Notes under the pieces: generated by a model | The model's input: the letters and a program-made list of their open reading frames with translations, nothing else | The model's database searches: none | Told to the model about the DNA's origin: nothing | Source: Spongiibacter nanhainus | GTDB lineage: Bacteria; Pseudomonadota; Gammaproteobacteria; Pseudomonadales; Spongiibacteraceae | Assembly: GCF_016132545.1 (NCBI RefSeq) | Contig: NZ_CP066167.1 | Span: 2,197,001 to 2,261,000, forward strand | Reading direction: 5' to 3' | Length of the DNA stretch: 64,000 nucleotides | Made by a program: the position numbers and the translations under genes | Part shown: positions 47,782-57,815 of the stretch, piece after piece | How the letters are laid out: the number at the start of each line of letters is the position of its first letter | How positions within the stretch are numbered: position 1 is the stretch's first letter

Positions 47782-48855
47782 TTACATCAGTGTGAGCTGG
47801 CGGCGCTCAAAATCGCGGATGCGCTGCTTATAGTGTTCCAGCGTCTGCTTGGTCGCCACGCTGTGGGTCTGGTCACGCAGCTCACCGCCGAGGTTTTTAA
47901 CCAGGCAGCGCGCGGTTTCCACCATGGCATCAAAGGCTTTCACACTGTCTTCGGGACCGGGCAGGTTCATAAAGAACAACAAACCCGGCGTGGTGAAATC
48001 ATCCATCGCGTCCAGGTCAAAATAACCCGGCTCGACGAGGTTAGCCACGCTGAATTGCTCGGCGCCGGTGCCATCGGTCTTCTCATGGCGGTGAAAGATG
48101 TTCATACGGCCAAAGCGCACATCACAGGCCAACAATACTTGCAGCACATCGGGGCCACTGTAGGGCGTATCGTCGGGAGCCATAACATTGAGGACGATCA
48201 GTTCCTGTGGACCGTTGTCTGCGGTGGACTCTGGGCTGCGACCGCCCGTTTTATTACTACTGGCGGTGGAGCCTTGACCATAGGAGCTTTGACCATAGGA
48301 AGTTTGGCTACGGGAACTTTGCGAATGAGTACGCGATGCTGTGCTTGGCTCTACATCCCCCACCCGATCCTCTACTGAGGCTGTAATAGTGGCTCTGGAG
48401 TCCCCTTCATCATCTTCTAGGTCGGGGGCAACCGCGCGGTCTTGCCGGGCTCTGCGACCGTACTCCACCTCGGGATCCTGGAACAAAATATCGTCGTCAA
48501 GGGAGTCGGACACCGGTTGCTGACGGGGCTCTTGCTCGGTGGTCACCTGTTCTGTGGCGGATTCCTCGGAAAGGGCTTTGTCAGTCTCACGCGGCTCAAC
48601 AGGGGGCTGCTCAGATTCGCCACGGGGCGAGGCGTGTTTCACATGGAGGCTGGGCTCCTCCCGCACAGCCACAACACGGGCGGCACCCGGCAGTTCGGGG
48701 TTAGTCAGTTCATCCTCGGCCTCGCGACGTCGCTTCGCGGCCAGTCGGATGGTATCGCCCCGCTCTTTGCGCATACGGCGGAACCCGTCCAGCAGCACTG
48801 CCACCGCCAGCAGTACGCCGATAATAATCATCCAATCTCTGACGCTGAGATCCAT
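47782..48855 (-). CDS. zipA: Cell division protein ZipA
   Basis: A 357-residue protein with an N-terminal membrane helix (WMIIIGVLLAVAVLLDGF), a basic segment (RRMRKERGDTIRLAAKRRRE), a long acidic/Gln-rich linker and the C-terminal FtsZ-binding domain (LIVLNVMAPDDTPYSGPDVLQVL through CLVKNLGGELRDQT). ZipA tethers FtsZ to the membrane at the division site. The linker holds a short Ser-Tyr-Gly-Gln repeat (48268-48327). The gene is 177 bases from smc. Confidence 0.93.
   Translation of the reverse strand: MDLSVRDWMIIIGVLLAVAVLLDGFRRMRKERGDTIRLAAKRRREAEDELTNPELPGAARVVAVREEPSLHVKHASPRGESEQPPVEPRETDKALSEESATEQVTTEQEPRQQPVSDSLDDDILFQDPEVEYGRRARQDRAVAPDLEDDEGDSRATITASVEDRVGDVEPSTASRTHSQSSRSQTSYGQSSYGQGSTASSNKTGGRSPESTADNGPQELIVLNVMAPDDTPYSGPDVLQVLLACDVRFGRMNIFHRHEKTDGTGAEQFSVANLVEPGYFDLDAMDDFTTPGLLFFMNLPGPEDSVKAFDAMVETARCLVKNLGGELRDQTHSVATKQTLEHYKQRIRDFERRQLTLM
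48268..48327 (-). repeat. 15-bp in-frame repeat in the ZipA linker
   Basis: Four adjacent 15-base units (48268-48282, 48283-48297, 48298-48312, 48313-48327; variants of GGAGCTTTGACCATA) encode Ser-Tyr-Gly-Gln-type pentapeptides (TSYGQSSYGQGST) on the minus strand. Confidence 0.75.
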
Positions 48856-49032
48856 TAAATCGACCCTTTGTCTGCCGCCCCGTGCGGCCCATATTTTTGT
48901 TGAACCCCGGATCAGTATTTGTGGTCTAAATACGTTTGTCCGGCTTTATCTGTATGGGATTCGAGTGCGTTTTGCCCGTATTGTTCCACGCACCCCAGCA
49001 AATATCTACACCTGCCTTGCCGCTGAAAAGCG

Positions 49033-52000
49033 TTATGAGGCGGCCATCTCCGCCGCTTTTTCGAGATCCACAGACACCAGTCGAGAGGCCCCTGGCTCAT
49101 GCATGGTGACCCCCATCAACTGATCTGCCATTTCCATGGTGATCTTGTTGTGGCTGATGAAGATAAACTGCACCTCTGACGACATCTCTTTAACCATGCG
49201 GGAGTAGCGGCCCACGTTGGCATCGTCCAGGGGCGCATCCACCTCGTCCAGCATACAAAACGGCGCCGGATTGAGACGGAAGATGGAAAATACCAAGGCA
49301 ATGGCGGTCAGGGCTTTCTCGCCCCCTGAAAGCAGATGAATGGTGCTATTTCGCTTACCGGGCGGCCTCGCCATGATCGAAATACCGGTACTGAGCAGGT
49401 CATCACCGGTCATTTCCAGGTACGCGCTACCACCGCCGAATACCCGGGGAAACAGTTCCTGCAAACCGTTGTTCACCCGGTCAAAGGTTTCTTTAAAACG
49501 GTTACGGGTTTCCTTGTCGATACGCCGAATGGCCGCCTCCAGGGTCTCCAGTGCGTCTTCGAGATCGCTGTTTTGGGTGTCCAAATAGTTCTTGCGCTCA
49601 GACTGCTGCTTGTATTCCTCAATGGCCGCCAGGTTGATAGCGCCCAGGCGCTCAATCCGCCGGCTGACCTGCTGCAGCTGATCGTTCCAGGCGGACTCGT
49701 TGGCCTCACCGGGCAGTGATTCCAACACCGATTCCAGATCAAATTGTGCTTCGTGTAATTGGTCCTGAAGGCCCTTGCGACGCACTTGCAGGCCCTGACT
49801 GTCAACTCGGGCCTGCTCCAGTTTGCCTGCCACCGTTTGCAGGCGCTGTTCGATGCCGTGACGCTGCTGTTCGTGCTCTCGCAATTGCTGGTCGAGTGTT
49901 TCCAGGTGTTTCCTGGCCTCACCCAATTCTTCTTCCACCTTGAGGCGATCCGCCAACAAGGTTTCCAATTCCAGTTTGGTCTCTTCGATAGGCTCGTCGT
50001 TATCCCCCAGTGAATCCTTGAGTTGGGCCTGACGCTGGGCCATTTGCGTCATCTGGTCCTGGGTGCGGGCAATATTCTGTTGCGCAGCATCGCGCTGGGT
50101 TTGCAGGGATTGCAGGCGCATCGCCAGCTGGTGAGCGTGGTCTTTGCCCTGCCGGGCTTTTTGTCGGGCAGCATCCAGCACGCCGCGGCTGCCGTCGCGC
50201 TCACTGAGCAGTGTTTCCCGCTGCTCGGCGTCCTGTTCCATGGTTTCGATGGCTTCCTGCAGCACCATGCGGGATTCTGCCAGAGACTCCTGCTCAGTCT
50301 CGTACTGCTTACGCAGCTCCGCCATATCGTTGTCCAGGCTTTGCCGCCGCTCCCCGATCTGCTCGATCCGGGCCTGCTGTGCGCTCAATTTGGACTGCAA
50401 TTCGCTGGATTGACGGTTGTACTGCTGCAACTCGCTCTGTAGCTCCTCGCGACGTTGCTCCTGCTGTTTTTGGCGGTCCCGCAAGTCCTGTAGTTGGGCC
50501 TGCCGGGCCTCAACCCGCTCTTCTAACTGGGCGATGCTGTCCCGCAACTGCTCCAGTTCTTCCTGGCGCTGCAGCACCCCGGCTTGGGCGGAATCGCCAC
50601 GGCTGACCCGCAACCAGTTTCTACCCAACCAGATCCCGTCCGGAGTGACCACCGATTCATGACCGGCCAGCTGCCCCCGCATAGCCAGGGCGCTGGGTAG
50701 ATCGTCAGCCACCCTGACGGTCTCCAGCACGGCGGTCAGGGCACTGTCGCCAGACACTTTGGCGGCCAGTGTCTGGGCCTGCGCTGCCGTGGCGGCTGAG
50801 CTGGGCTCAACAAAGTTGAGAGTCCCCTGCTCAAGCTCCGCCACCAGCGCCGACATGGCGGCCAGATCGTCCACACACAGGGCCTGAAGCTGCTCCCCCA
50901 GTACCGCTTCCACGGCCTGGCGCCAGCCCTCGTCTACCTGCAGGGTTTCTGCAGCCCGGCGCACCGACTGCAAGTTGTGTTGCTCCAACAGCTGGGACAA
51001 CTGCTTGTCGCCTTCACCTAAGGCCGCTTGCTGCAGTGCCTCCAGTGACGCCATGCGTCCGCGCTGGCGCTGCAGTTCACTGCGGTCGGTATCCAGCTCA
51101 TCGCTTTGCTCCCGCAATGTGTCCCGGGTTTCACTGATTTGCGCTTGAATTTCGTCCAGTTGGGCTTGCTGCGCTTCGAGTTGCAACTCCAGCTCGGCCG
51201 CCTGTTCCTGCAGCATGGCAATATCGTCATCCACGTCGCCTACGCTCAGGGCGCGACGCTCCTGATCCGCCTTTTGCAGGCGCTCTTGCAAACGCTGCAT
51301 GCTCAATTCCAGATGCTGTATCCGGGACTGCTCCACCTCTGCTTTCTGGCGAGGTCCTGCGGCGCGCTGGTTAAACTCGTCCCACTTGGACTGCCAGTTT
51401 TGCATGCTCTCTTCCGCCACCATCAATGCTTCGGCGGCGCTTTCTTCTTCGGCATTGGCCAGCTCGGCCTCGGGTTCCAGCTCCAGTAGCTCTTCCTCCC
51501 ACAACGCCACCTTCTCCCGATCTGCCTCCAGGTGATGCTGGGTGTCTCTGATAGATTCTTCCAACTGTTTCAGGTCGGCATCCAATTGGCGGCGCCGTTC
51601 TTGCTGGTGCTGGATGGCCTGCTCGGCCCGGGCGATATCGGCACCGATACTGTAGTAGCGGCCCTGCACTTCATTGAAGGTATCGTTGGCCTGGCTGTGT
51701 TGATCCCGAGCCTGCTCAACCCGAGTACCCAGGGAGACCTGCTCGGTTACCACTGCCTCCCGCTCCAATTCCAGCTCGGTAATAACCGATTGGCGGGCCT
51801 CGACCTGATCGCTCAGGGCCTTCCACTGCAATACTTGTAGTTGGGCTTTCAGCAGGCGCTCTTCTTTCTTGAGCTCGGTGTATTTCTCAGCGGCTGCCGC
51901 TTGGCGCTGCAAGTGTTGAAGTTGCCGTTCCAGCTCGTCACGCAGGTCGGTCAGGCGTTCGAGGTTTTCCAGGGTCCTGCGCATGCGGTTTTCGGTTTCC

Positions 52001-52533
52001 CGGCGCCGCTCCTTGTACTTGGAAATGCCCGCCGCTTCCTCGATAAAGATCCGCAGCTCTTCCGGCTTGGATTCTATCAAGCGGGAGATCATGCCCTGCT
52101 CGATAATGGCGTAGCTGCGGGGCCCCAGCCCGGTACCTAAAAAGATATCGGTGATATCCCGGCGGCGGCATTTGGTGCCGTTGAGGTAGTACTCCGACTG
52201 CCCTTCCCGGGTGACTTTGCGGCGCACGGCTATTTCAGTGAAGCGGGCATACTCGCCCCCCAGCTTGCCGGCGCTGTTGTCGAATACCAGCTCAATGGAG
52301 GCCTGACCCACCGGCTTGCGATTGACCGAGCCATTAAAGATGACGTCGGTCATCGACTCGCCACGCAAGTTCTTGGCGGAGCTTTCTCCCATTACCCAGC
52401 GCACAGCGTCGATAATATTGGACTTGCCGCAGCCGTTGGGGCCCACCACCGCAGTGAGGTTAGTGGGAAAATTGACCGTGGTGGGGTCGACAAAAGACTT
52501 GAACCCCGCCAGTTTAATGCTCTTCAGACGCAT
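49033..52533 (-). CDS. smc: Chromosome segregation protein SMC
   Basis: A 1166-residue SMC protein with N-terminal Walker A GPNGCGKSN (31-39), long coiled-coil arms rich in Glu/Gln/Arg (about 165-500 and 660-1000), a central hinge, the C-terminal ABC signature LLSGGEKALTAIAL and Walker B FCMLDEVDAPLDD. SMC organises and segregates chromosomes, normally with ScpA and ScpB, whose genes are not here. Having SMC rather than MukB fits the Pseudomonas-type lineage. A probable promoter lies about 100 bases upstream. Confidence 0.97.
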   Translation of the reverse strand: MRLKSIKLAGFKSFVDPTTVNFPTNLTAVVGPNGCGKSNIIDAVRWVMGESSAKNLRGESMTDVIFNGSVNRKPVGQASIELVFDNSAGKLGGEYARFTEIAVRRKVTREGQSEYYLNGTKCRRRDITDIFLGTGLGPRSYAIIEQGMISRLIESKPEELRIFIEEAAGISKYKERRRETENRMRRTLENLERLTDLRDELERQLQHLQRQAAAAEKYTELKKEERLLKAQLQVLQWKALSDQVEARQSVITELELEREAVVTEQVSLGTRVEQARDQHSQANDTFNEVQGRYYSIGADIARAEQAIQHQQERRRQLDADLKQLEESIRDTQHHLEADREKVALWEEELLELEPEAELANAEEESAAEALMVAEESMQNWQSKWDEFNQRAAGPRQKAEVEQSRIQHLELSMQRLQERLQKADQERRALSVGDVDDDIAMLQEQAAELELQLEAQQAQLDEIQAQISETRDTLREQSDELDTDRSELQRQRGRMASLEALQQAALGEGDKQLSQLLEQHNLQSVRRAAETLQVDEGWRQAVEAVLGEQLQALCVDDLAAMSALVAELEQGTLNFVEPSSAATAAQAQTLAAKVSGDSALTAVLETVRVADDLPSALAMRGQLAGHESVVTPDGIWLGRNWLRVSRGDSAQAGVLQRQEELEQLRDSIAQLEERVEARQAQLQDLRDRQKQQEQRREELQSELQQYNRQSSELQSKLSAQQARIEQIGERRQSLDNDMAELRKQYETEQESLAESRMVLQEAIETMEQDAEQRETLLSERDGSRGVLDAARQKARQGKDHAHQLAMRLQSLQTQRDAAQQNIARTQDQMTQMAQRQAQLKDSLGDNDEPIEETKLELETLLADRLKVEEELGEARKHLETLDQQLREHEQQRHGIEQRLQTVAGKLEQARVDSQGLQVRRKGLQDQLHEAQFDLESVLESLPGEANESAWNDQLQQVSRRIERLGAINLAAIEEYKQQSERKNYLDTQNSDLEDALETLEAAIRRIDKETRNRFKETFDRVNNGLQELFPRVFGGGSAYLEMTGDDLLSTGISIMARPPGKRNSTIHLLSGGEKALTAIALVFSIFRLNPAPFCMLDEVDAPLDDANVGRYSRMVKEMSSEVQFIFISHNKITMEMADQLMGVTMHEPGASRLVSVDLEKAAEMAAS

Positions 52534-52637
52534 AATAGAAATAACCGATAACTGGCTGCCGCCAAAGGGTTTGTTAGACGATTAGCGCGAGTGAAAAGGC
52601 CTCGCGCCCCGGGGCGACAGCGTAAGCGCAAAGGCGG

Positions 52638-52666
52638 ATTATAGCGCCCGAGGCCGCCACTGCCAG
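52638..52666 (-). promoter_or_regulatory. Probable promoter of smc
   Basis: On the minus strand a perfect -10 TATAAT (complement of 52638-52643) is preceded at 17 bases by CTGGCA (complement of 52661-52666), four of six matches to the -35. It lies in the 149-base gap between ccmI and smc and would give a leader of about 98 bases. Confidence 0.5.
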
Positions 52667-52682
52667 TAGCTGGGCGGAGAAA

Positions 52683-53930
52683 TTAGTCGCCAGTGCGGTA
52701 ACGGCGGTCCAGTTTGAGCTCTATAGCCCCATCGGGCGTGGCATTGGGGTCGATAGCGATCGCCTCAGAGGTCCAGTCACCGTCCTGGCGCATTGCCGTG
52801 CCAGCCCGGCTAATGTGGGCAGACAGGGTCAGCGACGAGAAGTCGGCCAGGCCCTGCCCTTGCCTGATAACATCCAAGTCTGTCAGCCAAAGATTCTGCG
52901 GCCAGTCTGGCTTGTTCAGGGGTTGTCGCAGCGCTGCCACCGGCATGGGGTTGCCGTCTGCCGATTTGGCCACCACAAACAGCACGCCTGCCGGCGCCTG
53001 CCCCAGTGAGGCATCCACCGAGACAGAAATGTTCAGCCCGGCCAAATCACCGGCGGCAATCGCCCGGGATTTGGCCTCTGCCATCCCTGAGGCAATCACA
53101 CTCGCCTCCGCCGATTGGGGCGGCAATTGCCGGGACAGGCGGCTCCAAGAATCCAGCGCGGCCAGATAATCGCCGCGGGCAAAGGCATCGATACCGTAAA
53201 CCCCCAGCGCGGTGCCCTGATTGGGGTCGATACCAAGCGCCCTATCCAGCAAATCGCGGATGTCTTTATTCAAGCGACGGTTATTGGCCAAATAGCGGGC
53301 CTGGGCTAGTTGGGCAATGACATTGGGATCCTTGGGATACAGATCCAACAGGCGCTCATAGTAGGGAATCGCCGCAGCGTAATCGCCCTGCTGACGGCGA
53401 ATGCCCGCCATCATCACCAGCAACTCGGGATTGTCTGGCCGCTGAGCCAGGACACCATCCACGCGTTCCACCATTTCCGCCATCAGCGCCGGATCAAACT
53501 CACCGCGCTCAATCATGGTTTGCTGCAGGTCCTTCAGACCCAGTTCGCGATGGTAGCCAAGTTGCCAGTACAGTACGCCGGCAATCAGCGGAATCATCAC
53601 AATAGCAAGCCAAATCAGCGCTGTGCCGCGACCACTGGCCTTGTTTTGCAAGTTCTGCGAGATTTTGGGCCCTCCCTCAGAGACCATCTGGTAATCCAGT
53701 TCCCGGCACAGCTCAAAAAACTGACTCTGATCCAGCACCCCGGCGTCCAGATCGCGTTGTAACTCAGCCCGGCGCAGTCGATAGAAATCCCGCTGAGCCT
53801 CACTGTAGGGCTCGCTGCCAGAATCCAGCACGGCTTCGCTGTTATTGGCTTTACGGGACAGCAGCGTCGTCAGCAAAATAGCCAACGCCATCAAAACCAG
53901 CATTCCCAGTCCTAAAAATAAGGGCATCAC
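52683..53930 (-). CDS. ccmI: Cytochrome c maturation protein CcmI
   Basis: A 415-residue membrane protein: helix 1 (LFLGLGMLVLMALAILLTTLL), a cytoplasmic loop, helix 2 (GTALIWLAIVMIPLIAGVLYW), then a periplasmic TPR region (LLVMMAGIRRQQGDYAAAIPYYERLL) and a beta-rich C-terminus. CcmI presents apocytochrome c to the CcmFH haem lyase. It is the last gene of the ccm operon, overlapping ccmH by four bases. Confidence 0.93.
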   Translation of the reverse strand: MMPLFLGLGMLVLMALAILLTTLLSRKANNSEAVLDSGSEPYSEAQRDFYRLRRAELQRDLDAGVLDQSQFFELCRELDYQMVSEGGPKISQNLQNKASGRGTALIWLAIVMIPLIAGVLYWQLGYHRELGLKDLQQTMIERGEFDPALMAEMVERVDGVLAQRPDNPELLVMMAGIRRQQGDYAAAIPYYERLLDLYPKDPNVIAQLAQARYLANNRRLNKDIRDLLDRALGIDPNQGTALGVYGIDAFARGDYLAALDSWSRLSRQLPPQSAEASVIASGMAEAKSRAIAAGDLAGLNISVSVDASLGQAPAGVLFVVAKSADGNPMPVAALRQPLNKPDWPQNLWLTDLDVIRQGQGLADFSSLTLSAHISRAGTAMRQDGDWTSEAIAIDPNATPDGAIELKLDRRYRTGD

Positions 53931-54427
53931 GGCTCTCCCCGTCCGGAACTGGCACCTTGGCTATCGTCACCATCGAGCAGTTCATTGAGCTGCCGCCGCT
54001 GAGCCGCATCCAGTTCTGGCGGCGCATTCCGGGCCCGGCGGTTTTTGGCCGCCATCCGCCACCACACCAGTACACCGATGGCTAACATTGCCACCGGTGC
54101 CAACCACAATGCCGCGGTGGCAGCCTGAAACCGGGGGCGATAGAGAATAAATTCACCGTAGCGGTCCACCATGTACTGGGTAATTTCGGTATCCGACTTA
54201 CCGTCCATGATCATCCGATGCAGCTGTCGGCGCAGATCCTGGGCAATTGCCGAATCGGAGCCGGACAAATTCTGGTTCTGGCATTTGGGGCAGCGCAATT
54301 CCTCCACGTAATGGTGGTAGCGCTTGCGCTGCAATTCGGTGTCAAAATCGTAGGTTTCGATGACCGCCCACAGCGCGGGGGCCCACACCGACATTGCCAT
54401 TATTAGGCTCCGTATCAACGCTGTCAT
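53927..54427 (-). CDS. ccmH: Cytochrome c maturation protein CcmH
   Basis: A 166-residue protein with an N-terminal signal or anchor, the redox motif in ELRCPKCQNQNLSGSDS and a C-terminal membrane helix (AALWLAPVAMLAIGVLVWW). It reduces or holds the apocytochrome CXXCH thiols before haem attachment. It overlaps ccmG and ccmI by four bases each. Confidence 0.95.
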   Translation of the reverse strand: MTALIRSLIMAMSVWAPALWAVIETYDFDTELQRKRYHHYVEELRCPKCQNQNLSGSDSAIAQDLRRQLHRMIMDGKSDTEITQYMVDRYGEFILYRPRFQAATAALWLAPVAMLAIGVLVWWRMAAKNRRARNAPPELDAAQRRQLNELLDGDDSQGASSGRGEP

Positions 54428-54978
54428 TGCACCGCCCCCTTGGACTGATACTGGTTGTAGAGCTGGGCGAATTCACTTTCCCATACCTTGGCATCCAGTG
54501 CGCCCTGATAGCGGAAGCGCACTACGCCCTGGGCATCCACGAGGTAGGTCTCAGGCGCCCCGGTGACCCCGAGGTCCAGACCCAGCGTGCCCTCTGGATC
54601 AAAGATAGTCAGGGTGTAGGGGTCGCCCTTATCCTCCAGCCACTTTATCGCCGCCGGCTTTCCGTCTTTGTAATCAACGCCGACAATGTTGACGCCACGC
54701 TGTGCCAGCTCCACCAGAAACGGATGTTCATAGTGGCAGGTAGGACACCACGTCGCCCACACATTGAGCAGAAAAACATCTCCCAGCAGCTGGTCTTTGC
54801 GGATCGGCTCCCCTTTTAGCGTTGTCAGGGAGAACTCCGGCAAGGGGCGGTCAAGCAGTGCCGAGGGCAGCGCGGTCGGGCTGTAGTCCCCGGTTTGCAC
54901 GCGGCGCTCCACCAGGAAAAACACCACCGCCAACACGGCGAAGATAATCAGAGGAATAAAGAGTTTAACCCGCTGCAT
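54424..54978 (-). CDS. ccmG: Thiol:disulfide interchange protein CcmG/DsbE
   Basis: Predicted 184-residue membrane-anchored thioredoxin-like protein: helix [20 protein letters not shown], active site NVWATWCPTCHYEHP. It keeps apocytochrome cysteines reduced. I start at ATG 54978 ([10 protein letters not shown]), the family-like N-terminus, which overlaps the ccmF 3' end by 14 bases. Confidence 0.95.
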   Translation of the reverse strand: MQRVKLFIPLIIFAVLAVVFFLVERRVQTGDYSPTALPSALLDRPLPEFSLTTLKGEPIRKDQLLGDVFLLNVWATWCPTCHYEHPFLVELAQRGVNIVGVDYKDGKPAAIKWLEDKGDPYTLTIFDPEGTLGLDLGVTGAPETYLVDAQGVVRFRYQGALDAKVWESEFAQLYNQYQSKGAVQ

Positions 54979-56956
54979 GACTGGCCCCCTGTTTACTGTT
55001 GCTGCCTGTCCGCCGCCCGGCATTGGGGCGGTAGCGTTTGTCGCTCATGGCCAATAGGGCCCCCAGTGCCATCAGCGCTCCGCCTACCCACATCCAGCGC
55101 ACAAAGGGTTTGATATGAATACGCACCGCCCAGGCCTCTTTGGCTACCGGCTCGCCGAGGGCAATATACACGTCGCGCCAGATTCCAGCGTCAATCGCAG
55201 CCTCTGTCATCACCTGGGCGCTGCGGGCGTGATAGCGACGTTTTTCCGGCTTCAATTCCGCGATGAGGCGATCGCCATCGTAGAGACTAAAGGAGCCCTG
55301 TTGGCCGCGGAAATTTGGGCCTTCAATGGCTGCGATACTATTGAAGCGTACCCGATAGCCAAACGCCGTGGTGGTTTCCTCACCGACGTTCATACGGAGG
55401 TCCCGTTCGTCGTTATAACTGCTCACCATCCCCACCGACAGAATGGCCATGGCCAGCCCAAGGTGGGCCAGTACCATGCCGTAGTAAGAAGGCGACAGCT
55501 TGCGCAAGCCAGCCACAAAGCTGGAAGCATTGCGGGTTTTATCCCTCAGGTTCACCAAGGTGGTATTGACGATCCAAAAGAACAGCACCGCCCCCAAACT
55601 GGCGGCGAAACGCCACTCACCGCCGAACAGGGCTGGCAGCACACCACCCAAAATAACACTGGCAACGAAGGCCACAATAACCGCCTTCAGCCAACGTTCA
55701 ACCCGAGTTCGCTTCCACTGGCTGCTGGGGCCGATACCCACAATGAGCGCCAGAACCACGCAAAGCGGCACAAACAGCGCATTAAAATACGGCGGACCGA
55801 CGGAGTATTTACCCAAGCCGGCAAAATCCATAATTAGCGGGAACAATGTGCCCAACAACACAGTAACCGCCGCGACCACCAAAATGATGTTGTTGGCCAG
55901 CAACAGTGCCTCGCGACTGAGCCACTGAAAGCCCTGGCCGCCCTCTTGTGCCGGCGCCTTAAACGCGTAGAGCGTCAGCGAACCGCCCACCACAATCACC
56001 AAAAAGGCGAGAATAAACATCCCCCTAGTCGGGTCGGCGGCAAAGGCATGCACCGAGGTCAGCACCCCGGAGCGCACCAGGAACGTCCCCAGCAAACTCA
56101 GAGAGAAGGCGAAAATCGCCAACAACAGCGTCCAGCTTTTAAGACTGCCCCGCTTTTCAGTCACCGCCAGGGAGTGGATAAGCGCCGTGCCCACTAACCA
56201 GGGCATAAAAGACGCGTTTTCCACCGGGTCCCAGAACCACCAGCCGCCCCAGCCCAATTCATAATAGGCCCACCAGCTCCCCAAGGTGATACCCAGGGTC
56301 AGGAACAGCCAAGCGGTATTTGTCCAAGGCCTGGACCAACGCGCCCAGCTGGCATCCATCCTGCCGCTAAGCAGAGCCGCGATGGCAAAAGCGAAGGCTA
56401 CAGAGAAGCCCACATACCCCACATATAGCATGGGGGGGTGAATGACCATTCCCGGGTCTTGCAGCAGCGGATTGAGATCCTGGCCGTCGGCCGGTGTAGC
56501 CAGAACGTTGCGCTGGAAGGGATTGGACGTGAACAGGGAAAAACCAAAAAAGCCCACCGCCACCATGCCCATTACCGACAGCACACGAGCCAAAATATCC
56601 AAGGGCAATTGGCGTGAAAACAGCGCAACAGCCACCGTCCAGATGGCGAGAATCTCCACCCACAGTAACAGCGAGCCTTCGTGACCACCCCACAGCGCGC
56701 TGAACTTATACGCCGTGGGCAGCAGTGTATTGGACTGTATGGCGACAATGTTTACCGAGAAGTCATCGGTTAAAAACGCATAAAACAGCGCGCTGATAGA
56801 CAGTGTGGTGAACAGCATCTGGCCGTAGGCTAGAGGCCGGCCCGCCGCCATCAGCCTGGTGTTGTTTTGCCACACCCCCACCATCGGCAACACCGCCAGA
56901 GCGAGGGCAAAGCACAGGCCCAGAATAAGCGCGAAATGGCCAAATTCAACAATCAC
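54965..56956 (-). CDS. ccmF: Haem lyase subunit CcmF
   Basis: A 663-residue polytopic membrane protein with the WWD haem-handling motif in [20 protein letters not shown] and many hydrophobic helices. With CcmH and CcmI it attaches haem to apocytochrome c on the periplasmic side. It overlaps ccmE by four bases. Confidence 0.97.
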   Translation of the reverse strand: MIVEFGHFALILGLCFALALAVLPMVGVWQNNTRLMAAGRPLAYGQMLFTTLSISALFYAFLTDDFSVNIVAIQSNTLLPTAYKFSALWGGHEGSLLLWVEILAIWTVAVALFSRQLPLDILARVLSVMGMVAVGFFGFSLFTSNPFQRNVLATPADGQDLNPLLQDPGMVIHPPMLYVGYVGFSVAFAFAIAALLSGRMDASWARWSRPWTNTAWLFLTLGITLGSWWAYYELGWGGWWFWDPVENASFMPWLVGTALIHSLAVTEKRGSLKSWTLLLAIFAFSLSLLGTFLVRSGVLTSVHAFAADPTRGMFILAFLVIVVGGSLTLYAFKAPAQEGGQGFQWLSREALLLANNIILVVAAVTVLLGTLFPLIMDFAGLGKYSVGPPYFNALFVPLCVVLALIVGIGPSSQWKRTRVERWLKAVIVAFVASVILGGVLPALFGGEWRFAASLGAVLFFWIVNTTLVNLRDKTRNASSFVAGLRKLSPSYYGMVLAHLGLAMAILSVGMVSSYNDERDLRMNVGEETTTAFGYRVRFNSIAAIEGPNFRGQQGSFSLYDGDRLIAELKPEKRRYHARSAQVMTEAAIDAGIWRDVYIALGEPVAKEAWAVRIHIKPFVRWMWVGGALMALGALLAMSDKRYRPNAGRRTGSNSKQGASHAAG

Positions 56957-57435
56957 TGTTCGCTCCCTGCCGACGCCGCGTTAGCCTCACCATAGGCGCC
57001 GGCCTTGGCCGATTTTTCAAGGGCGTCACTGACTTCCGGTGGCATATAGTTTTCGTCGTGTTTGGCCAGCACCTCGCTGGCGGCAAACACCCCGTCATCG
57101 CCCAGGCGACCGGAGACCACCACCCCCTCGCCCTCGGCAAACAAATCGGGAAGGATACCCTCGTAAACCACCGGCACGCTGGCCTGATAGTCGGTCACCA
57201 CAAAACGTACCTTGAGGCTATCCGGGTCTCGCTGAACGCTGCCTTCCTGGACCATGCCGCCGGCGCGAATCTGCCGATCCAGCGGTGCTTTGCCAGCGGC
57301 TATCTCCGCCGGCGGATAGAACAGGTTGATATTTTCACGCAGGGCGTAACCCAACAACGCCGCTGCGGCAGCTGCCGCAACAAGTACGAATAACACAATA
57401 TACAAACGCTGTTTACGCTGGGGATGCATTGCCAT
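56953..57435 (-). CDS. ccmE: Haem chaperone CcmE
   Basis: A 160-residue protein with an N-terminal membrane helix ([22 protein letters not shown]) and a periplasmic OB-fold domain. The covalent haem-binding His is in [18 protein letters not shown] lies ten bases before the ATG. The C-terminal tail is Ala/Ser-rich and disordered. Confidence 0.96.
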   Translation of the reverse strand: MAMHPQRKQRLYIVLFVLVAAAAAAALLGYALRENINLFYPPAEIAAGKAPLDRQIRAGGMVQEGSVQRDPDSLKVRFVVTDYQASVPVVYEGILPDLFAEGEGVVVSGRLGDDGVFAASEVLAKHDENYMPPEVSDALEKSAKAGAYGEANAASAGSEQ

Positions 57436-57585
57436 TGTTTTGCTACCTCCGGTCGCGGGTTGCTCTGCCGCGGCCGTGTTATCTAGACCTCAATTCGCGG
57501 CAAAAATTGCCGATGCTTAAACCTGTTAACCCTCACCTCGTAACCTTCAGTCATCCTTGCTGTTTGGCTTTTACGCGCGCTATCC

Positions 57586-57795
57586 CTACTCCGGGTCTGA
57601 TTGCCGCCGTGCACTCGGGCGCCGTGCATTCGGGCGCCGTGCCAGAGACGCTATTTGTCGCTTTAAACCGCGCTGCCGCCGCAGTGGCGCTACCACCGCC
57701 ACGCATAACACCAACAAGGTCACAGCGTAGCTAAACCAGACATAACTGCCGTGGCCGTCCATTACCAGCAGCGCTTGCAAACTCTCAAATTCCAC
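57586..57795 (-). CDS. ccmD: Haem exporter protein CcmD
   Basis: A 69-residue single-helix membrane protein (MDGHGSYVWFSYAVTLLVLCVAVVA split around a Tyr-Val-Trp segment typical of CcmD), which stabilises the CcmABC-CcmE complex. The start is GTG at 57795. The C-terminus is unusually long and basic, with a duplicated Arg-Arg-Pro-x-Ala unit encoded by a 15-bp tandem repeat. A 150-base gap separates it from ccmE. Confidence 0.88.
   Translation of the reverse strand: MEFESLQALLVMDGHGSYVWFSYAVTLLVLCVAVVAPLRRQRGLKRQIASLARRPNARRPSARRQSDPE
57605..57643. repeat. 15-bp tandem repeat within ccmD
   Basis: CGCCGTGCACTCGGG (57605-57619) and CGCCGTGCATTCGGG (57620-57634), plus a partial third unit, encode repeated Ala-Arg-Arg-Pro-type pentapeptides in the basic CcmD tail. 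Confidence 0.8.
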
Positions 57796-57815
57796 TCGTC
57801 GTACTCTCTTTATCG

